From NCBI RefSeq assembly GCF_000024985.1, contig NC_013524.1, positions 372,001 to 436,000 of the forward strand: a stretch of DNA of 64,000 nucleotides, written 5' to 3'. This stretch comes from Sphaerobacter thermophilus DSM 20745 (GTDB taxonomy: Bacteria; Chloroflexota; Chloroflexia; Thermomicrobiales; Thermomicrobiaceae). The notes under the pieces are model-generated. The model did no database searches. It was given only the letters and a program-made list of their open reading frames with translations, and was not told the origin of the DNA. Each line of letters opens with the position of its first letter. Position 1 is the stretch's first letter. The translations under genes were made by a program, and so were the position numbers. This document shows positions 36,823 to 45,836 of this stretch, one piece after another.

Positions 36823-37610
36823 GCGGGGACACGCTCTGCGCGCTGGAAGCACAGGATATCGAGGCTGGATACGGCGGGATCGTCGCGCTGCACGGGGTCA
36901 GCCTGCACGTCGGTGCTCGCGAGATCGTGACGGTGATCGGCCCCAACGGTGCCGGCAAGACAACGCTGCTGCGGGCCATCAGTGGGCTAGTGCCGCTCCG
37001 CCGTGGGCGCGTGTCCCTGGACGGCTCCGACGTCACCGGCCAGTCGACCGAAGCGCTCGTGCGGCGCGGGCTGGTCCACGTTCCGGAGCGCCGTCAGCTC
37101 TTCGCCGATCTCACCGTCGAGGAGAACCTCCGCCTCGGCGCCTACACCCGATACCGGCATGAGCCGGAGGCAGTCGAGCGCGACTTCGAGCGGGTCCTGG
37201 AGCTCTTCCCGATCCTCCGGGAACGTCGCCGGCAGCGTGCGGGAACCTTGTCCGGTGGCGAGCAGCAAATGCTTGCCATTGGTCGCGGCCTGATGAGCTC
37301 CGCTCGGGTGCTTCTGCTCGATGAGCCCTCGCTAGGCCTCGCCCCGCTCATCACACGGCAGATCTTCGACACGATCGCCCAGCTTCGGGGTCAGGGCATC
37401 GCGGTTCTGCTGGTCGAGCAGAACGCCCGCCAGGCGCTCCGGGTCGTCGATCGCGGCTATGTCCTGATCAACGGGCGAATCGTTCTCAGCGGCACGGCAG
37501 AGGAACTGATGGCCAGCCGCTTGGTACAGCAAGTCTATCTCGGTGCACTTCCCGAGAGCGGACGCGAGCTGGAAGGCGTTGCTCCGGATCCGGAGCAACC
37601 CGAGATGTGA
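36819..37610 (+). CDS. livF: Branched-chain-type ABC transporter ATPase LivF
   Basis: The 263-aa ATPase has Walker A GPNGAGKTTLLRAISG, signature LSGGEQQMLAIGRGLM, Walker B VLLLDEPSLGLAP and the H-loop-like position in LLVEQNARQAL, as usual for LivF. It pairs with the LivG half of the preceding fusion to power import. The C-terminal tail after about residue 240 is longer than usual and acidic. Confidence 0.9.
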   Translation: MSGDTLCALEAQDIEAGYGGIVALHGVSLHVGAREIVTVIGPNGAGKTTLLRAISGLVPLRRGRVSLDGSDVTGQSTEALVRRGLVHVPERRQLFADLTVEENLRLGAYTRYRHEPEAVERDFERVLELFPILRERRRQRAGTLSGGEQQMLAIGRGLMSSARVLLLDEPSLGLAPLITRQIFDTIAQLRGQGIAVLLVEQNARQALRVVDRGYVLINGRIVLSGTAEELMASRLVQQVYLGALPESGRELEGVAPDPEQPEM

Positions 37611-37653
37611 TCAGGAAATAACGGAACCGAGTGGAACGAAAGGTGAAGCCCAA

Positions 37654-38583
37654 ATGGCCAGACATGACTTACGCGGATCGATTGTGCCGCTGGTGACGCC
37701 GTTCAAGGACGGCCAGTTCGATGAGGCTGCGTTCCGAGATCTGATCGAGTGGCAGATCGAGAGCGGCAGCCACGGCATCTCCGTGACCGGCTCGACCGGT
37801 GAGCCGTCCGCGCTCACGGAGGAGGAGCGCAAGTACGTCATCGAGACCGCCGTGTCGGCGGTGCGAGGCCGGGTCCCGGTCGTGGCCGGGACGGGCACGA
37901 ACAACTTCGACGAGACGGTGCGTCTGACCACCTTCGCCGAGAAGGTCGGAGTCGATGCCGTGCTGGTCATGGTCCCGTACTACAACCGTCCGAGCCAGGA
38001 GGGGTTGTATCAACACTTCGTCGGCGTGGCCGAGCGCACCTCGCTGCCGATCATCATCTACAACATCCCCGGCCGCACCGCGGTGAACATGGAACCGGAG
38101 ACCGTCGCTCGCGTGGTGCGGGCGCGCTCCAACGTGATCGGCGTCAAGGAAGCCAACAAGGACTTCGAGCAGGTCACCAAACTGATGCATCTGTGCGGGC
38201 GGGACTTCCGGGTCTACTCCGGCATCGAGGTGCTCTGCTTCCCGCTACTCGCACTCGGCGGCGCCGGTTACATAAGCGCCACCGGCAACGTGCTTCCGGA
38301 GCAGTCGGCACGGCTGTACAATCTCGTCACCGCCGGCAAGTACGATGAGGCACGGGACCTCCACTATGAGATGTACGAGATGAACGAGGCGCTCTTCTGG
38401 GAGACGAACCCGGGCCCCGTGAAGTACGTGCTGGGCCTGATGGGCAAGATCCAGCCTGAGCTGCGCCTCCCTCTCGTGCTCCCCTCCGAGGAGAACCAGC
38501 GGAAGCTGCGCGCCGTGGCAGAGCGCTACGGCCTGATCCCAAGCTCGGCCCCCGTGGCCGGTGGCGAGAACGGAGCGGCCTGA
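37654..38583 (+). CDS. DapA-family class I aldolase, probably for homoprotocatechuate pathway
   Basis: The 309-aa TIM-barrel protein has the DapA-family motifs SVTGSTGEPSALTEEE, MVPYYNRPSQEGLYQH, IYNIPGRTAVNM and the Schiff-base lysine in VIGVKEANKD. DapA itself makes dihydrodipicolinate, but the family includes many 2-oxo acid aldolases. It lies 43 bp after livF and overlaps the HpaG-like gene by 1 bp. No HpaI-type aldolase is present here, so it may cleave 4-hydroxy-2-oxoheptanedioate at the end of the pathway. That role is inference. Confidence 0.8.
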   Translation: MARHDLRGSIVPLVTPFKDGQFDEAAFRDLIEWQIESGSHGISVTGSTGEPSALTEEERKYVIETAVSAVRGRVPVVAGTGTNNFDETVRLTTFAEKVGVDAVLVMVPYYNRPSQEGLYQHFVGVAERTSLPIIIYNIPGRTAVNMEPETVARVVRARSNVIGVKEANKDFEQVTKLMHLCGRDFRVYSGIEVLCFPLLALGGAGYISATGNVLPEQSARLYNLVTAGKYDEARDLHYEMYEMNEALFWETNPGPVKYVLGLMGKIQPELRLPLVLPSEENQRKLRAVAERYGLIPSSAPVAGGENGAA

Positions 38584-39338
38584 TGCGGTACGTGCGTTTC
38601 ATCGCGGATGGACGTCTGCACACCGGGTACGCCGACGAGGACCGGCTGATCGACGAGTCCGGTCGCGCCTACCACCAGGATGCGGTCGTCTGGCTGCCGC
38701 CGGTGACGCCGACCAAGGTGGTCGGCTTGGTGCTCAACTACGCTGAACACGCCAAGGAACTGGGGCTGGAGACGCCCAAGGACCCGGTCCTCTTCTTCAA
38801 GCCGCTCACCTCGCTCATCGGCCACCGCGCGCCGATCGTCTATCCCACCGGGGTGACGCAGCTCCACTACGAGGTCGAGTTGGGCGTCGTCATCGGGCGG
38901 CGCTGCCGCAACGTGAAGGCGGAGCAGGCGCGTGACGTCATTCGTGGCTACACCGTGGCCAACGACGTGACCGCGCGCGACTTCATCACCAACTACTTCC
39001 GCCCGCCGGTCAAGGCCAAAGGCTTCGACACTTTCGGTCCGCTCGGCCCCTGGGTGGTCGAGGACGAGGACATCGACCCGGACAACCTAACGCTGCGCGC
39101 CTACGTCAACGGCGAGCTGCGCCAGGAGGGCCACACCTCCAACCTGATCCACAAGGTCGGCCCGATCATCGAGTACATCAGCGCCTTCATGACGCTGGAG
39201 CCGGACGACGTGATCCTGACCGGAACACCGGAGGGGATCTCCTTCGTCCAGCCGGGCGATACCCTGCGCGTCGAGGTCGTGGGGATCGGCGCCCTGGAGA
39301 ACCCGATCGTCGCTGAGCACGCCGAGGGGACGGTCTGA
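38583..39338 (+). CDS. hpaG: Fumarylacetoacetate-hydrolase-family enzyme, HpaG-like decarboxylase/isomerase
   Basis: The 251-aa protein is a single FAH domain with VVGLVLNYAEHAKEL, metal ligands in LHYEVELGVVIG, and TVANDVTARDFITNYFRP, ending in ILTGTPEGISFVQPGD. In homoprotocatechuate degradation, HpaG-type proteins decarboxylate 5-oxopent-3-ene-1,2,5-tricarboxylate and isomerise the product. HpcE of enteric bacteria has two such domains; here there is one. Start and stop overlap both neighbours by one base. Confidence 0.8.
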   Translation: MRYVRFIADGRLHTGYADEDRLIDESGRAYHQDAVVWLPPVTPTKVVGLVLNYAEHAKELGLETPKDPVLFFKPLTSLIGHRAPIVYPTGVTQLHYEVELGVVIGRRCRNVKAEQARDVIRGYTVANDVTARDFITNYFRPPVKAKGFDTFGPLGPWVVEDEDIDPDNLTLRAYVNGELRQEGHTSNLIHKVGPIIEYISAFMTLEPDDVILTGTPEGISFVQPGDTLRVEVVGIGALENPIVAEHAEGTV

Positions 39339-40870
39339 TGACCACAACGACCGACTACGCGGCCTTGAGCAAGCGGCTGCTCGATGACCTGCCGCCGCTC
39401 CAGAACTACATCGGCGGGGAATGGACTCCCGGCCCGATCGGCGAGACCTTCATGTCCATCAACCCGGCGACGAACCAGCCGATCGCGACGGTCCACTCCG
39501 CCGGGCGCGCCGGAGCGCAGCAGGCCGTTATTGCCGCCCGCGAGGCGTTCGAGAGCGGCGCCTGGTCACGGATGCCCGCCGCCGACCGCGCCCGGGCCCT
39601 GCGCCGGATCGCGGAGCAGATCCGCAAGCGGGCCGATGAAATCTCGGTGCTCGAGACGAGCGACACCGGCATCCCGATCACCCAGATCCGGGCCGGGCAG
39701 GTGCTGCGCGCCGCCGACAACTTCGACTTCTTCGCCGAGATGGCGACGCAGATCACTGGCGAGACCTTCCCGGTCGAGGGCACCTTCCTCAACTACACCG
39801 TCCACAAGCCGGTAGGGGTCGCCGTGCTGATCACACCCTGGAATACGCCCTTCATGCTGGAGACGTGGAAGGTCGCCCCGGCGCTCGCGGCCGGCAACAC
39901 CTGCATCCTCAAGCCCGCAAGCTGGTCGCCGATCTCGGCCTACCTGCTGGCGAAGGCCATCGAGGAGGCGGATCTGCCGCCCGGCACCTTCAACCTCGTC
40001 TACGGCTCCGGCGAGACGGTCGGCACCGCGCTCGTCGCCCACCCGGAGGTTAACCTGGTCTCCTTCACCGGCGAGACGACAACCGGCAAGCAGTTGATGC
40101 GCACCGGCGCCGAGACGCTGAAGCGCTTCTCGATGGAGCTGGGTGGGAAGTCACCCGTCATCGTCTTCGCCGACGCCGACCTGGACCGCGCGCTCGACGC
40201 CGCTATCTTCGGCGTCTTCTCCCTCAACGGCGAGCGCTGCACCGCCGGCACCCGCCTCTTCCTGGAGCGCCCGATCTACGACGACTTCGTGAGCCGCCTG
40301 ATCGAGCGCGTGCGCCGGATTCGCGTCGGCGATCCGCTCGACCCGGCGACCGAGGTCGGCCCACTGATCCACCGGCGGCACCTGGAGCGGGTCATGGGCT
40401 ATCTCGACATCGCCCGGGAGGAAGGCGCCACCATCGCCGTTGGCGGCCGGCGACCGGACCGACCCGAACTGGCGGACGGCAACTACCTGGAGCCGACGGT
40501 GATCGTCGACGTGCGCAACGAGATGCGCGTGGCCCAGGAGGAGATCTTCGGCCCGGTCCTCACCGTGATCCCGTTCGAGGACGAGGCCGAGGTCCTGCGC
40601 ATGGCGAACGATGTCCGCTACGGCCTGGCCGCCTACCTCTGGACGTCGGAAGTCAGCCGCGCCACGCGGCTCGCGCCCGAGATCGAGTCCGGGATGGTCT
40701 GGGTTAACTCCCAGAACGTCCGCGATCTGCGGACGCCGTTCGGCGGCATGAAGGAGAGCGGCATCGGCCGCGAGGGCGGCCGCTACTCCTTCGAGTTCTA
40801 CACCGAGACGAAGACGATCCACGTGGCGCTCGGGCAGCATCGCATCCCGAAGTTCGGGGCGACGTCCTGA
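39338..40870 (+). CDS. hpaE: Aldehyde dehydrogenase, 5-carboxymethyl-2-hydroxymuconate semialdehyde type
   Basis: The 510-aa NAD(P)-dependent aldehyde dehydrogenase has ITPWNTPFMLETWKVAPALA, the catalytic Glu in MELGGKSPVIVF and the catalytic Cys in NGERCTAGTRLF. Length and gene context match HpaE, which oxidises the semialdehyde made by extradiol cleavage of homoprotocatechuate. The start overlaps the hpaG-like stop by one base. Substrate assignment relies on context. Confidence 0.85.
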   Translation: MTTTTDYAALSKRLLDDLPPLQNYIGGEWTPGPIGETFMSINPATNQPIATVHSAGRAGAQQAVIAAREAFESGAWSRMPAADRARALRRIAEQIRKRADEISVLETSDTGIPITQIRAGQVLRAADNFDFFAEMATQITGETFPVEGTFLNYTVHKPVGVAVLITPWNTPFMLETWKVAPALAAGNTCILKPASWSPISAYLLAKAIEEADLPPGTFNLVYGSGETVGTALVAHPEVNLVSFTGETTTGKQLMRTGAETLKRFSMELGGKSPVIVFADADLDRALDAAIFGVFSLNGERCTAGTRLFLERPIYDDFVSRLIERVRRIRVGDPLDPATEVGPLIHRRHLERVMGYLDIAREEGATIAVGGRRPDRPELADGNYLEPTVIVDVRNEMRVAQEEIFGPVLTVIPFEDEAEVLRMANDVRYGLAAYLWTSEVSRATRLAPEIESGMVWVNSQNVRDLRTPFGGMKESGIGREGGRYSFEFYTETKTIHVALGQHRIPKFGATS

Positions 40871-40933
40871 GCGGAGAGAGATCTATCGAGCACGACGGCG
40901 TGCGTATGCACCTAGCGCAGCGGAGGGACAACG

Positions 40934-42409
40934 ATGGGGGCTCGGACCGGTGCGGAGTATCTCGAAGGGCTGAGGGAGCGCCCTCGCGAGGTCTGGATCC
41001 ACGGCGAGCGGGTCATCGGTGACATCACCGAGCATCCCGCCTTCAAGAACGTGACCCGCAGCCTCGCGGCGCTCTACGACATGCAGCACGACCCGGAGCT
41101 GCGCGAGGAGATGACCTACGTCTCGCCGACCACCGGCGAGCGCGTCGGGATGTCGTTCCTCCAGCCACGCTCCCGCGAGGATCTCGCCCGGCGTCGAATC
41201 ATGATGAAACGCTGGGCCGACTACTCCGGCGGGATGATGGGCCGCTCACCCGACTACCTCAACGCGGGATTGATGGCCATGGCGGCGGCCGCCGAGTACT
41301 TCGGCCGCAACAACCCTGCGAACGCCGACCATATCCGGCGCTACTACGAGGAGGTCCGGGAGCGGGACCTGGCACTGACCCACACCCTCATCACCCCGCA
41401 GGTCAACCGCTCTGTCGGCTCCGCCAGGCAGGCCGACCCTTACATCGTCGCCCGCGTGGTGAAGGAGACCGACGCCGGGCTCGTCATCCGCGGGGCGCGG
41501 ATGTTGGCCACGCTCGGGCCGATCGCCGACGAGATCGAGGTCTTCCCCTCGACGGTGCTACGCGGTACCGAGGAGGACCGCCCGTATACCTTCGCCTTCG
41601 CGATCCCGTGCGACACGCCCGGGCTGAAGTTCATCTGCCGCGAGTCGTTCGACATCGGCCGCTCGCACTTCGACCACCCGCTCGGCTCCCGGTTCGAGGA
41701 GATGGACGCGGTGGTCGTCTTCGACGACGTGCTGGTGCCCTGGGAGCGAGTCTTCCTCTACGGCGACGTGGAGCTGGCCAACGGTGTCTTCGCCGAGACC
41801 AACGCAGTCGTCCACATGGCCCATCAGGTGGTGGTGAAGAACGTCGCCAAGGCCGAGTTCATCTTCGGGATCGCCGCCCTGATCGCGGACCGGATCGGTA
41901 TCGACCAGTTCCAGCACGTACAGGAGAAGCTGGCGGAGATCATCATCGACCTGGAGGCGATGCGCGCGTTCCTGCGTGCCAGCGAGGCCGATGCCGCGGT
42001 CGACCAGTGGGGCCTGATGACCCCTGCGTGGGGTCCGCTCAACGCCGCCCGCAACCTCTTCCCGCGCCTCTACCCGCGCATGATCGAGATCATCCAGATC
42101 CTCGGCGCCAGCGGCCTGATGGCGATCCCGACCGAGGCCGACATGCGCAGCCCGGCACGGGCAATGATCGACCGCTACCTGCAGGGCCGGAACTCCGACG
42201 CGTACGAGCGGGTGAAGCTCTTCCGCCTGGCATGGGACGCTGCGCTCAGTTCCTTCGGCTCGCGCCAGGTGCTCTACGAGCGCTTCTTCTTCGGCGACCC
42301 GGTGCGCATGGCAGGTGCCCTGTACACCAGCTACAACAAGGAGCCGTACAAGGAACGAGTGCAAGCGTTCCTCGACCGGGTCGAGCAGGAGGAGCCGGCG
42401 CGGCAGTGA
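40934..42409 (+). CDS. hpaB: 4-hydroxyphenylacetate 3-monooxygenase, oxygenase component
   Basis: The 491-aa protein matches the two-component HpaB family in length and motifs: RTGAEYLEGLRERPREVWIHGERV at the N-terminus with an N-terminal Arg-rich turn, THTLITPQVNRS, and FGSRQVLYERFFFGDPVRM near the end. It hydroxylates 4-hydroxyphenylacetate to 3,4-dihydroxyphenylacetate with reduced FADH2. The partner flavin reductase HpaC is not in this window, so it must be supplied from elsewhere. The ATG follows GGAGGGA. Confidence 0.92.
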   Translation: MGARTGAEYLEGLRERPREVWIHGERVIGDITEHPAFKNVTRSLAALYDMQHDPELREEMTYVSPTTGERVGMSFLQPRSREDLARRRIMMKRWADYSGGMMGRSPDYLNAGLMAMAAAAEYFGRNNPANADHIRRYYEEVRERDLALTHTLITPQVNRSVGSARQADPYIVARVVKETDAGLVIRGARMLATLGPIADEIEVFPSTVLRGTEEDRPYTFAFAIPCDTPGLKFICRESFDIGRSHFDHPLGSRFEEMDAVVVFDDVLVPWERVFLYGDVELANGVFAETNAVVHMAHQVVVKNVAKAEFIFGIAALIADRIGIDQFQHVQEKLAEIIIDLEAMRAFLRASEADAAVDQWGLMTPAWGPLNAARNLFPRLYPRMIEIIQILGASGLMAIPTEADMRSPARAMIDRYLQGRNSDAYERVKLFRLAWDAALSSFGSRQVLYERFFFGDPVRMAGALYTSYNKEPYKERVQAFLDRVEQEEPARQ

Positions 42410-42461
42410 GCCTGCTCAGGCCCGCCGCTACCCGGTGCAGCCGTGCTGAGAGGAGGGGTCA

Positions 42462-43475
42462 ATGGGAGCGTCTATGCCACCGACTCCGGACTTCACCATC
42501 CTGAAGACGGGGCACGTCGAGCTTCGGGTGACCGACCTGGAGCGAGCGTGCGCCTTCTACGACGGCCTCCTCGGCTTCGTCGAGACCGAGCGCGATGATG
42601 ACCGCGTGTATCTCCGCTGCCTGGAGGACTGGGAGCACCACAGCCTGATCCTGACCCGGGCCGATGCACCGGGGCTGGGCCACATCGCCTACCGCGTCGC
42701 CAGCGAGCGCGACCTGGACGCCCTGCACCGGCTCGCGACGGAGCGGGGGCTGCCGACACGCTGGGTCGAGCCCGGCGAGGAGCGGGGCCAGGGGCGCGCC
42801 CTGCGCATCCAGGATCCGCTCGGCTTCCCGGTCGAGTTCTACCACGCGGTCGAGCGCGTCCCGCGGATGCTTCAGCGGTTCCACGAGTACCGGGGACCGC
42901 ACGTGATGCGGGTCGATCACGTCAACCTCCAGGTGCCCGACGTCGACGCCGGCACCTCCTGGTACCGTGACACGCTCGGCTTCTACTGTTCGGAGTACAC
43001 CGAGACGGAGGACACCCCGCCGCGGCTCTGGGCCGTCTGGCTCCACCGCAAGCAGAACGTCCACGACGTCGCGCTCATGACCGGCCCTGGCCCGCGCCTG
43101 CACCATGTCGGGTTCTGGCTGCCCGAATCGAGCAACGTGCTGCGCGCTGCCGACATCCTGTCCGCCGCGGGGTACGAGGCGTCCATCGAGCGCGGCCCCG
43201 GCCGCCACGGCATCTCAAACGCGATGTTCCTCTACCTGCGCGACCCGGACGGCAACCGGGTGGAGCTCTACACCTGCGACTACCTGATTGCCGACCCGGA
43301 CTTCGAGCCGATCCGCTGGCGTTTGAACGATCCCAAGCGCCAGACCTACTGGGGCCACCCCGCGCCCCCGAGCTGGTTCAACGACGCCTCCCACGTTGCC
43401 ACCTTCGACGGCGACGGCTACATGCCGATCCAGGCACCGGCGATGGCCGACCGGCCAAGCTATGTGGGGCATTGA
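42462..43475 (+). CDS. hpaD: 3,4-dihydroxyphenylacetate 2,3-dioxygenase (extradiol, VOC type)
   Basis: The 337-aa protein has two vicinal-oxygen-chelate modules. Metal ligands are His153 (RVDHVNLQ), His215 (LHHVGFW) and Glu268 (NRVELY), and His201 in NVHDVALM fits the acid-base residue of known homoprotocatechuate dioxygenases. It opens the ring of 3,4-dihydroxyphenylacetate using Fe(II) or Mn(II) and oxygen. The ATG at 42462 has an ideal AGAGGAGGGG site. It is the last gene of the aromatic run and is followed by hairpin repeats. Confidence 0.92.
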   Translation: MGASMPPTPDFTILKTGHVELRVTDLERACAFYDGLLGFVETERDDDRVYLRCLEDWEHHSLILTRADAPGLGHIAYRVASERDLDALHRLATERGLPTRWVEPGEERGQGRALRIQDPLGFPVEFYHAVERVPRMLQRFHEYRGPHVMRVDHVNLQVPDVDAGTSWYRDTLGFYCSEYTETEDTPPRLWAVWLHRKQNVHDVALMTGPGPRLHHVGFWLPESSNVLRAADILSAAGYEASIERGPGRHGISNAMFLYLRDPDGNRVELYTCDYLIADPDFEPIRWRLNDPKRQTYWGHPAPPSWFNDASHVATFDGDGYMPIQAPAMADRPSYVGH

Positions 43476-43918
43476 CGGCTCCAACACCGAGGCTTGAGCC
43501 CGGGGGTAAACCCCCGGGCTCACAAAGAAAAGCCCGCTAAAGCGGGCTCAGCACTTTGGAGTGCGGCGGCCGGCGCCGCCGCTTTGGTATGGGGGGCATG
43601 ATGCCGCGCCGGGATCGGTTTCGTACCGTCGTCCGGGACGCGGGATGAGCGGCGTTTGGATCCCCGTGCCGAGGTACGTGCCCGGGGCTAAACCTCCGGG
43701 CACCCCGCCGACCGGTGGACACCGAATCACTAGGGTCGGAGCCCTACGGTGCCCCAGCCGGCTTCAGCCGGCTCTTGTTGTGAGCCCGGGGGTAACCCCC
43801 CGGGCACGTGCCGACACTGATACGTATTCACGCACGAACCTGGCACCGGAGACACAACCCGCGCCAACCGGCTCTAGGCACTTGGTGCCGGTCGAGTGAG
43901 CATTGGGGAAGCCGGTGG
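43476..43918. repeat. Cluster of two-hairpin palindromic repeats between convergent genes
   Basis: Three repeat units are seen: perfect hairpins at 43497-43520 and 43531-43548, a lone hairpin half at 43680-43700, and a unit at 43755-43806 with AGCCGGCTTCAGCCGGCT, spacer CTTGTTGTGAG and a CCCGGGGG hairpin. They belong to the same family as the units near 7.9, 9.2 and 14.1 kb. They lie between the converging hpaD and pxpA genes and could stop transcription from both. No gene is seen in the stretch. Confidence 0.7.
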
Positions 43919-44683
43919 CTACCCCCGCATCTCCCGCATCGGGACGATCTCGACTCCGGCGGCTTCGAGCCGCTCGCGGACGCGGCGGGCGACTTCGCCG
44001 GAGTTCGGCGCGTCGCCGTGGATGCAGAGCGTCTTGACGTCCATCGGCAGCGTGGTGCCGTCGATGGTGTTCACGGTCTTCTGGGTCGCGATCTGCACCG
44101 CGCGGTTGGCGACCTCATCCGGGTCCCAGGCCTGCTTGCTCCGCTCCAGTACGAGCCCGCCCTGAGCGTTGTAGTTGAGGTCGATATACCCCTCCGGCAT
44201 ATAGGGCACGCCGTGGGCCGCCGCGGCCTTGGGAGCCACGTCGCCCATCATCACCAGGATCACGTCATCGCCGAGCGCCTTCACCGCACGCGCCAGGGCG
44301 TCGGCGTACTCCGGGTTCTGGGCGCACATGACGTAGAAGGCACCGTGCGGCTTGACGTGCTGCAGGCGTCCGCCGGCTGCCTCGGCAAAGGCCGCCAGCG
44401 CACCCGCCTGGTACAGGGTGTAGTCGTAGATCTCTTGCGGGCTGACCTCCATACGCCGCCGGCCAAAGCCCAGCAGGTCGGGCAGCGCAACGTGGGCGCC
44501 GATCCCGACGCCATGCTGCACCGCCAGGGCGACCGTCTCCCGCATCACCGCCGGATCACCGGCGTGCCAGCCGCACGCGATGTTGGCCGAGGTGATGACG
44601 GTCATGAGCTCGGCGTCGTTCCCGATGGTGTAGCGGCCGAAGCTCTCGCCCATGTCGGAGTTGATGTCCATGCGGATCGCCAT
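43919..44683 (-). CDS. pxpA: 5-oxoprolinase subunit A-like (LamB/YcsF family)
   Basis: The 254-aa protein has the family motifs IDINSDMGESFGRY-like start (MDINSDMGESFGRYTIG), ANIACGWHAGDPAVMRET, VGIGAHVALPDLLGFGRR and FVKPHGA-like HVKPHGAFY. PxpA works with PxpB and PxpC to open 5-oxoproline to glutamate using ATP. It follows the pxpC stop after 3 bp. Given the unusual operon with a molybdenum hydroxylase and a biotin carrier, the substrate may be a different lactam or cyclic amide. Confidence 0.9.
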   Translation of the reverse strand: MAIRMDINSDMGESFGRYTIGNDAELMTVITSANIACGWHAGDPAVMRETVALAVQHGVGIGAHVALPDLLGFGRRRMEVSPQEIYDYTLYQAGALAAFAEAAGGRLQHVKPHGAFYVMCAQNPEYADALARAVKALGDDVILVMMGDVAPKAAAAHGVPYMPEGYIDLNYNAQGGLVLERSKQAWDPDEVANRAVQIATQKTVNTIDGTTLPMDVKTLCIHGDAPNSGEVARRVRERLEAAGVEIVPMREMRG

Positions 44684-44686
44684 GGC

Positions 44687-45661
44687 TCAGACCCCTTCCA
44701 GGCTCTCCTCACTGATGAGTTGATTCATCTGCTGGACCAGTTCGGCAGCCTGGGCGATGTTCACCTCTTTGAAGCGGATCTTGTCCCAGCCGGGCACCAT
44801 TTGTCCCAGCTTCCACATCGCGCCCATGGCCACGACCGCGCAGCAGACGAAGCCCCCCAACGTCGGGCCGTCGACCGTGAGGATGATCGGCTGGTCTCCG
44901 GCCACGTTCACCGCGCCGACCGGATAGCCGTTGTCGAGGATGTTCGAGGGGTGGCCACCCGCGACGCCGCCGGTCTTGCGCGCCCACTGCCACCGGTGGA
45001 TGTCCAGCCGGTAGCCGGTGCGGTTGGAGTTCCGGTCCAGCGTCCAGGCGTGGCTGAAGAAGAACTCCATGTCCTCGGTGGTGAAGTAGTCAGGGTCCGC
45101 CTGCGGCCCACGCACCGCTTCGAGGACCCACTCGCTCGTGTAGGTCGGGACCAGAGAAGGCTTGACCCGCCGTCCCGGGGTCGCGTTCCCGGCGCTCCCC
45201 AGCGGCAACTGATCGCCCTCCTTGAGGGCGCGCCCCTCGTGGCCGCCGATCTCGCCCGGCGCGTAGGTGGCGCGGCTGCCGAGCACGACCGGCACGTCGA
45301 TCCCGCCGCTCACCGCCACGTAGGAGCGGAACCCCGGGCCGTTCAGCCAGCCGAGCGTCAGCGTGTCACCCGCCTTCACCCCGTAGGAGCGCCAGAGCTC
45401 GATCGGCTCTCCATTGATCCGCGGCTGCATGTCGGCGCCGCAGACCGCCACGACCCGGTCGTCGGTGAAGGCGAACTCCGCGCCCCCGGCGGTCACCTCC
45501 AGGCCGGCTGCGCCCGGATCGTTGCCGACCAGCAGGTTAGCCATCCGGAAGGCAAGATCGTCCATCGGCCCGGCTGGGAAGATGCCCTGATCGAGCAGCC
45601 CGACCCGGCCGGGGTAGTCCTGCACCGTTGTTTCAATCCCACCGCTCTTGACCTCGAGCAT
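44687..45661 (-). CDS. pxpC: 5-oxoprolinase subunit C-like (biotin-dependent carboxyltransferase family)
   Basis: The 324-aa protein shows the AHS2/KipA family pattern: GGIETTVQDYPGRVGLLDQGIFPAGPMDD at the N-terminus, LVGNDPGAAGLEVTAGG, and VDGPTLGGFVCCAVV near residue 270. The ATG at 45661 has GGAGGT at 8 nt; an in-frame GTG nine bases upstream overlaps that site. It acts with PxpB. The gap of 175 bp to pxpB holds inverted TGACGCA-type arrays. Confidence 0.88.
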   Translation of the reverse strand: MLEVKSGGIETTVQDYPGRVGLLDQGIFPAGPMDDLAFRMANLLVGNDPGAAGLEVTAGGAEFAFTDDRVVAVCGADMQPRINGEPIELWRSYGVKAGDTLTLGWLNGPGFRSYVAVSGGIDVPVVLGSRATYAPGEIGGHEGRALKEGDQLPLGSAGNATPGRRVKPSLVPTYTSEWVLEAVRGPQADPDYFTTEDMEFFFSHAWTLDRNSNRTGYRLDIHRWQWARKTGGVAGGHPSNILDNGYPVGAVNVAGDQPIILTVDGPTLGGFVCCAVVAMGAMWKLGQMVPGWDKIRFKEVNIAQAAELVQQMNQLISEESLEGV

Positions 45662-45675
45662 GGGCTCCACCTCCG

Positions 45676-45831
45676 TGATGCGTACTGCGTCATGCGTGCT
45701 TCGTCATGCGTCATGCGTTCCCCGTGTTCCGTGTTGCGTGTTCCGTCTCAGACCCAGCGGGCGATCCAGCGGGGAACAGTGAAGACGGAGCAGGCTTCGC
45801 TCCTGACGTATGACGCATGACGTATGACGCA
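45676..45831. repeat. Inverted TGACGCA-type arrays between pxpB and pxpC
   Basis: TGCGTCATGCG-type units run from 45676 to 45717, and the opposite-strand form TGACGTATGACGCATGACG runs from 45804 to 45831. They bracket about 85 bp with GTGTTCCGTGTTGCGTGTTCC repeats broken into short units. A matching array lies at 14297-14331. The function is unknown. Confidence 0.55.
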
Positions 45832-45836
45832 CCCCT

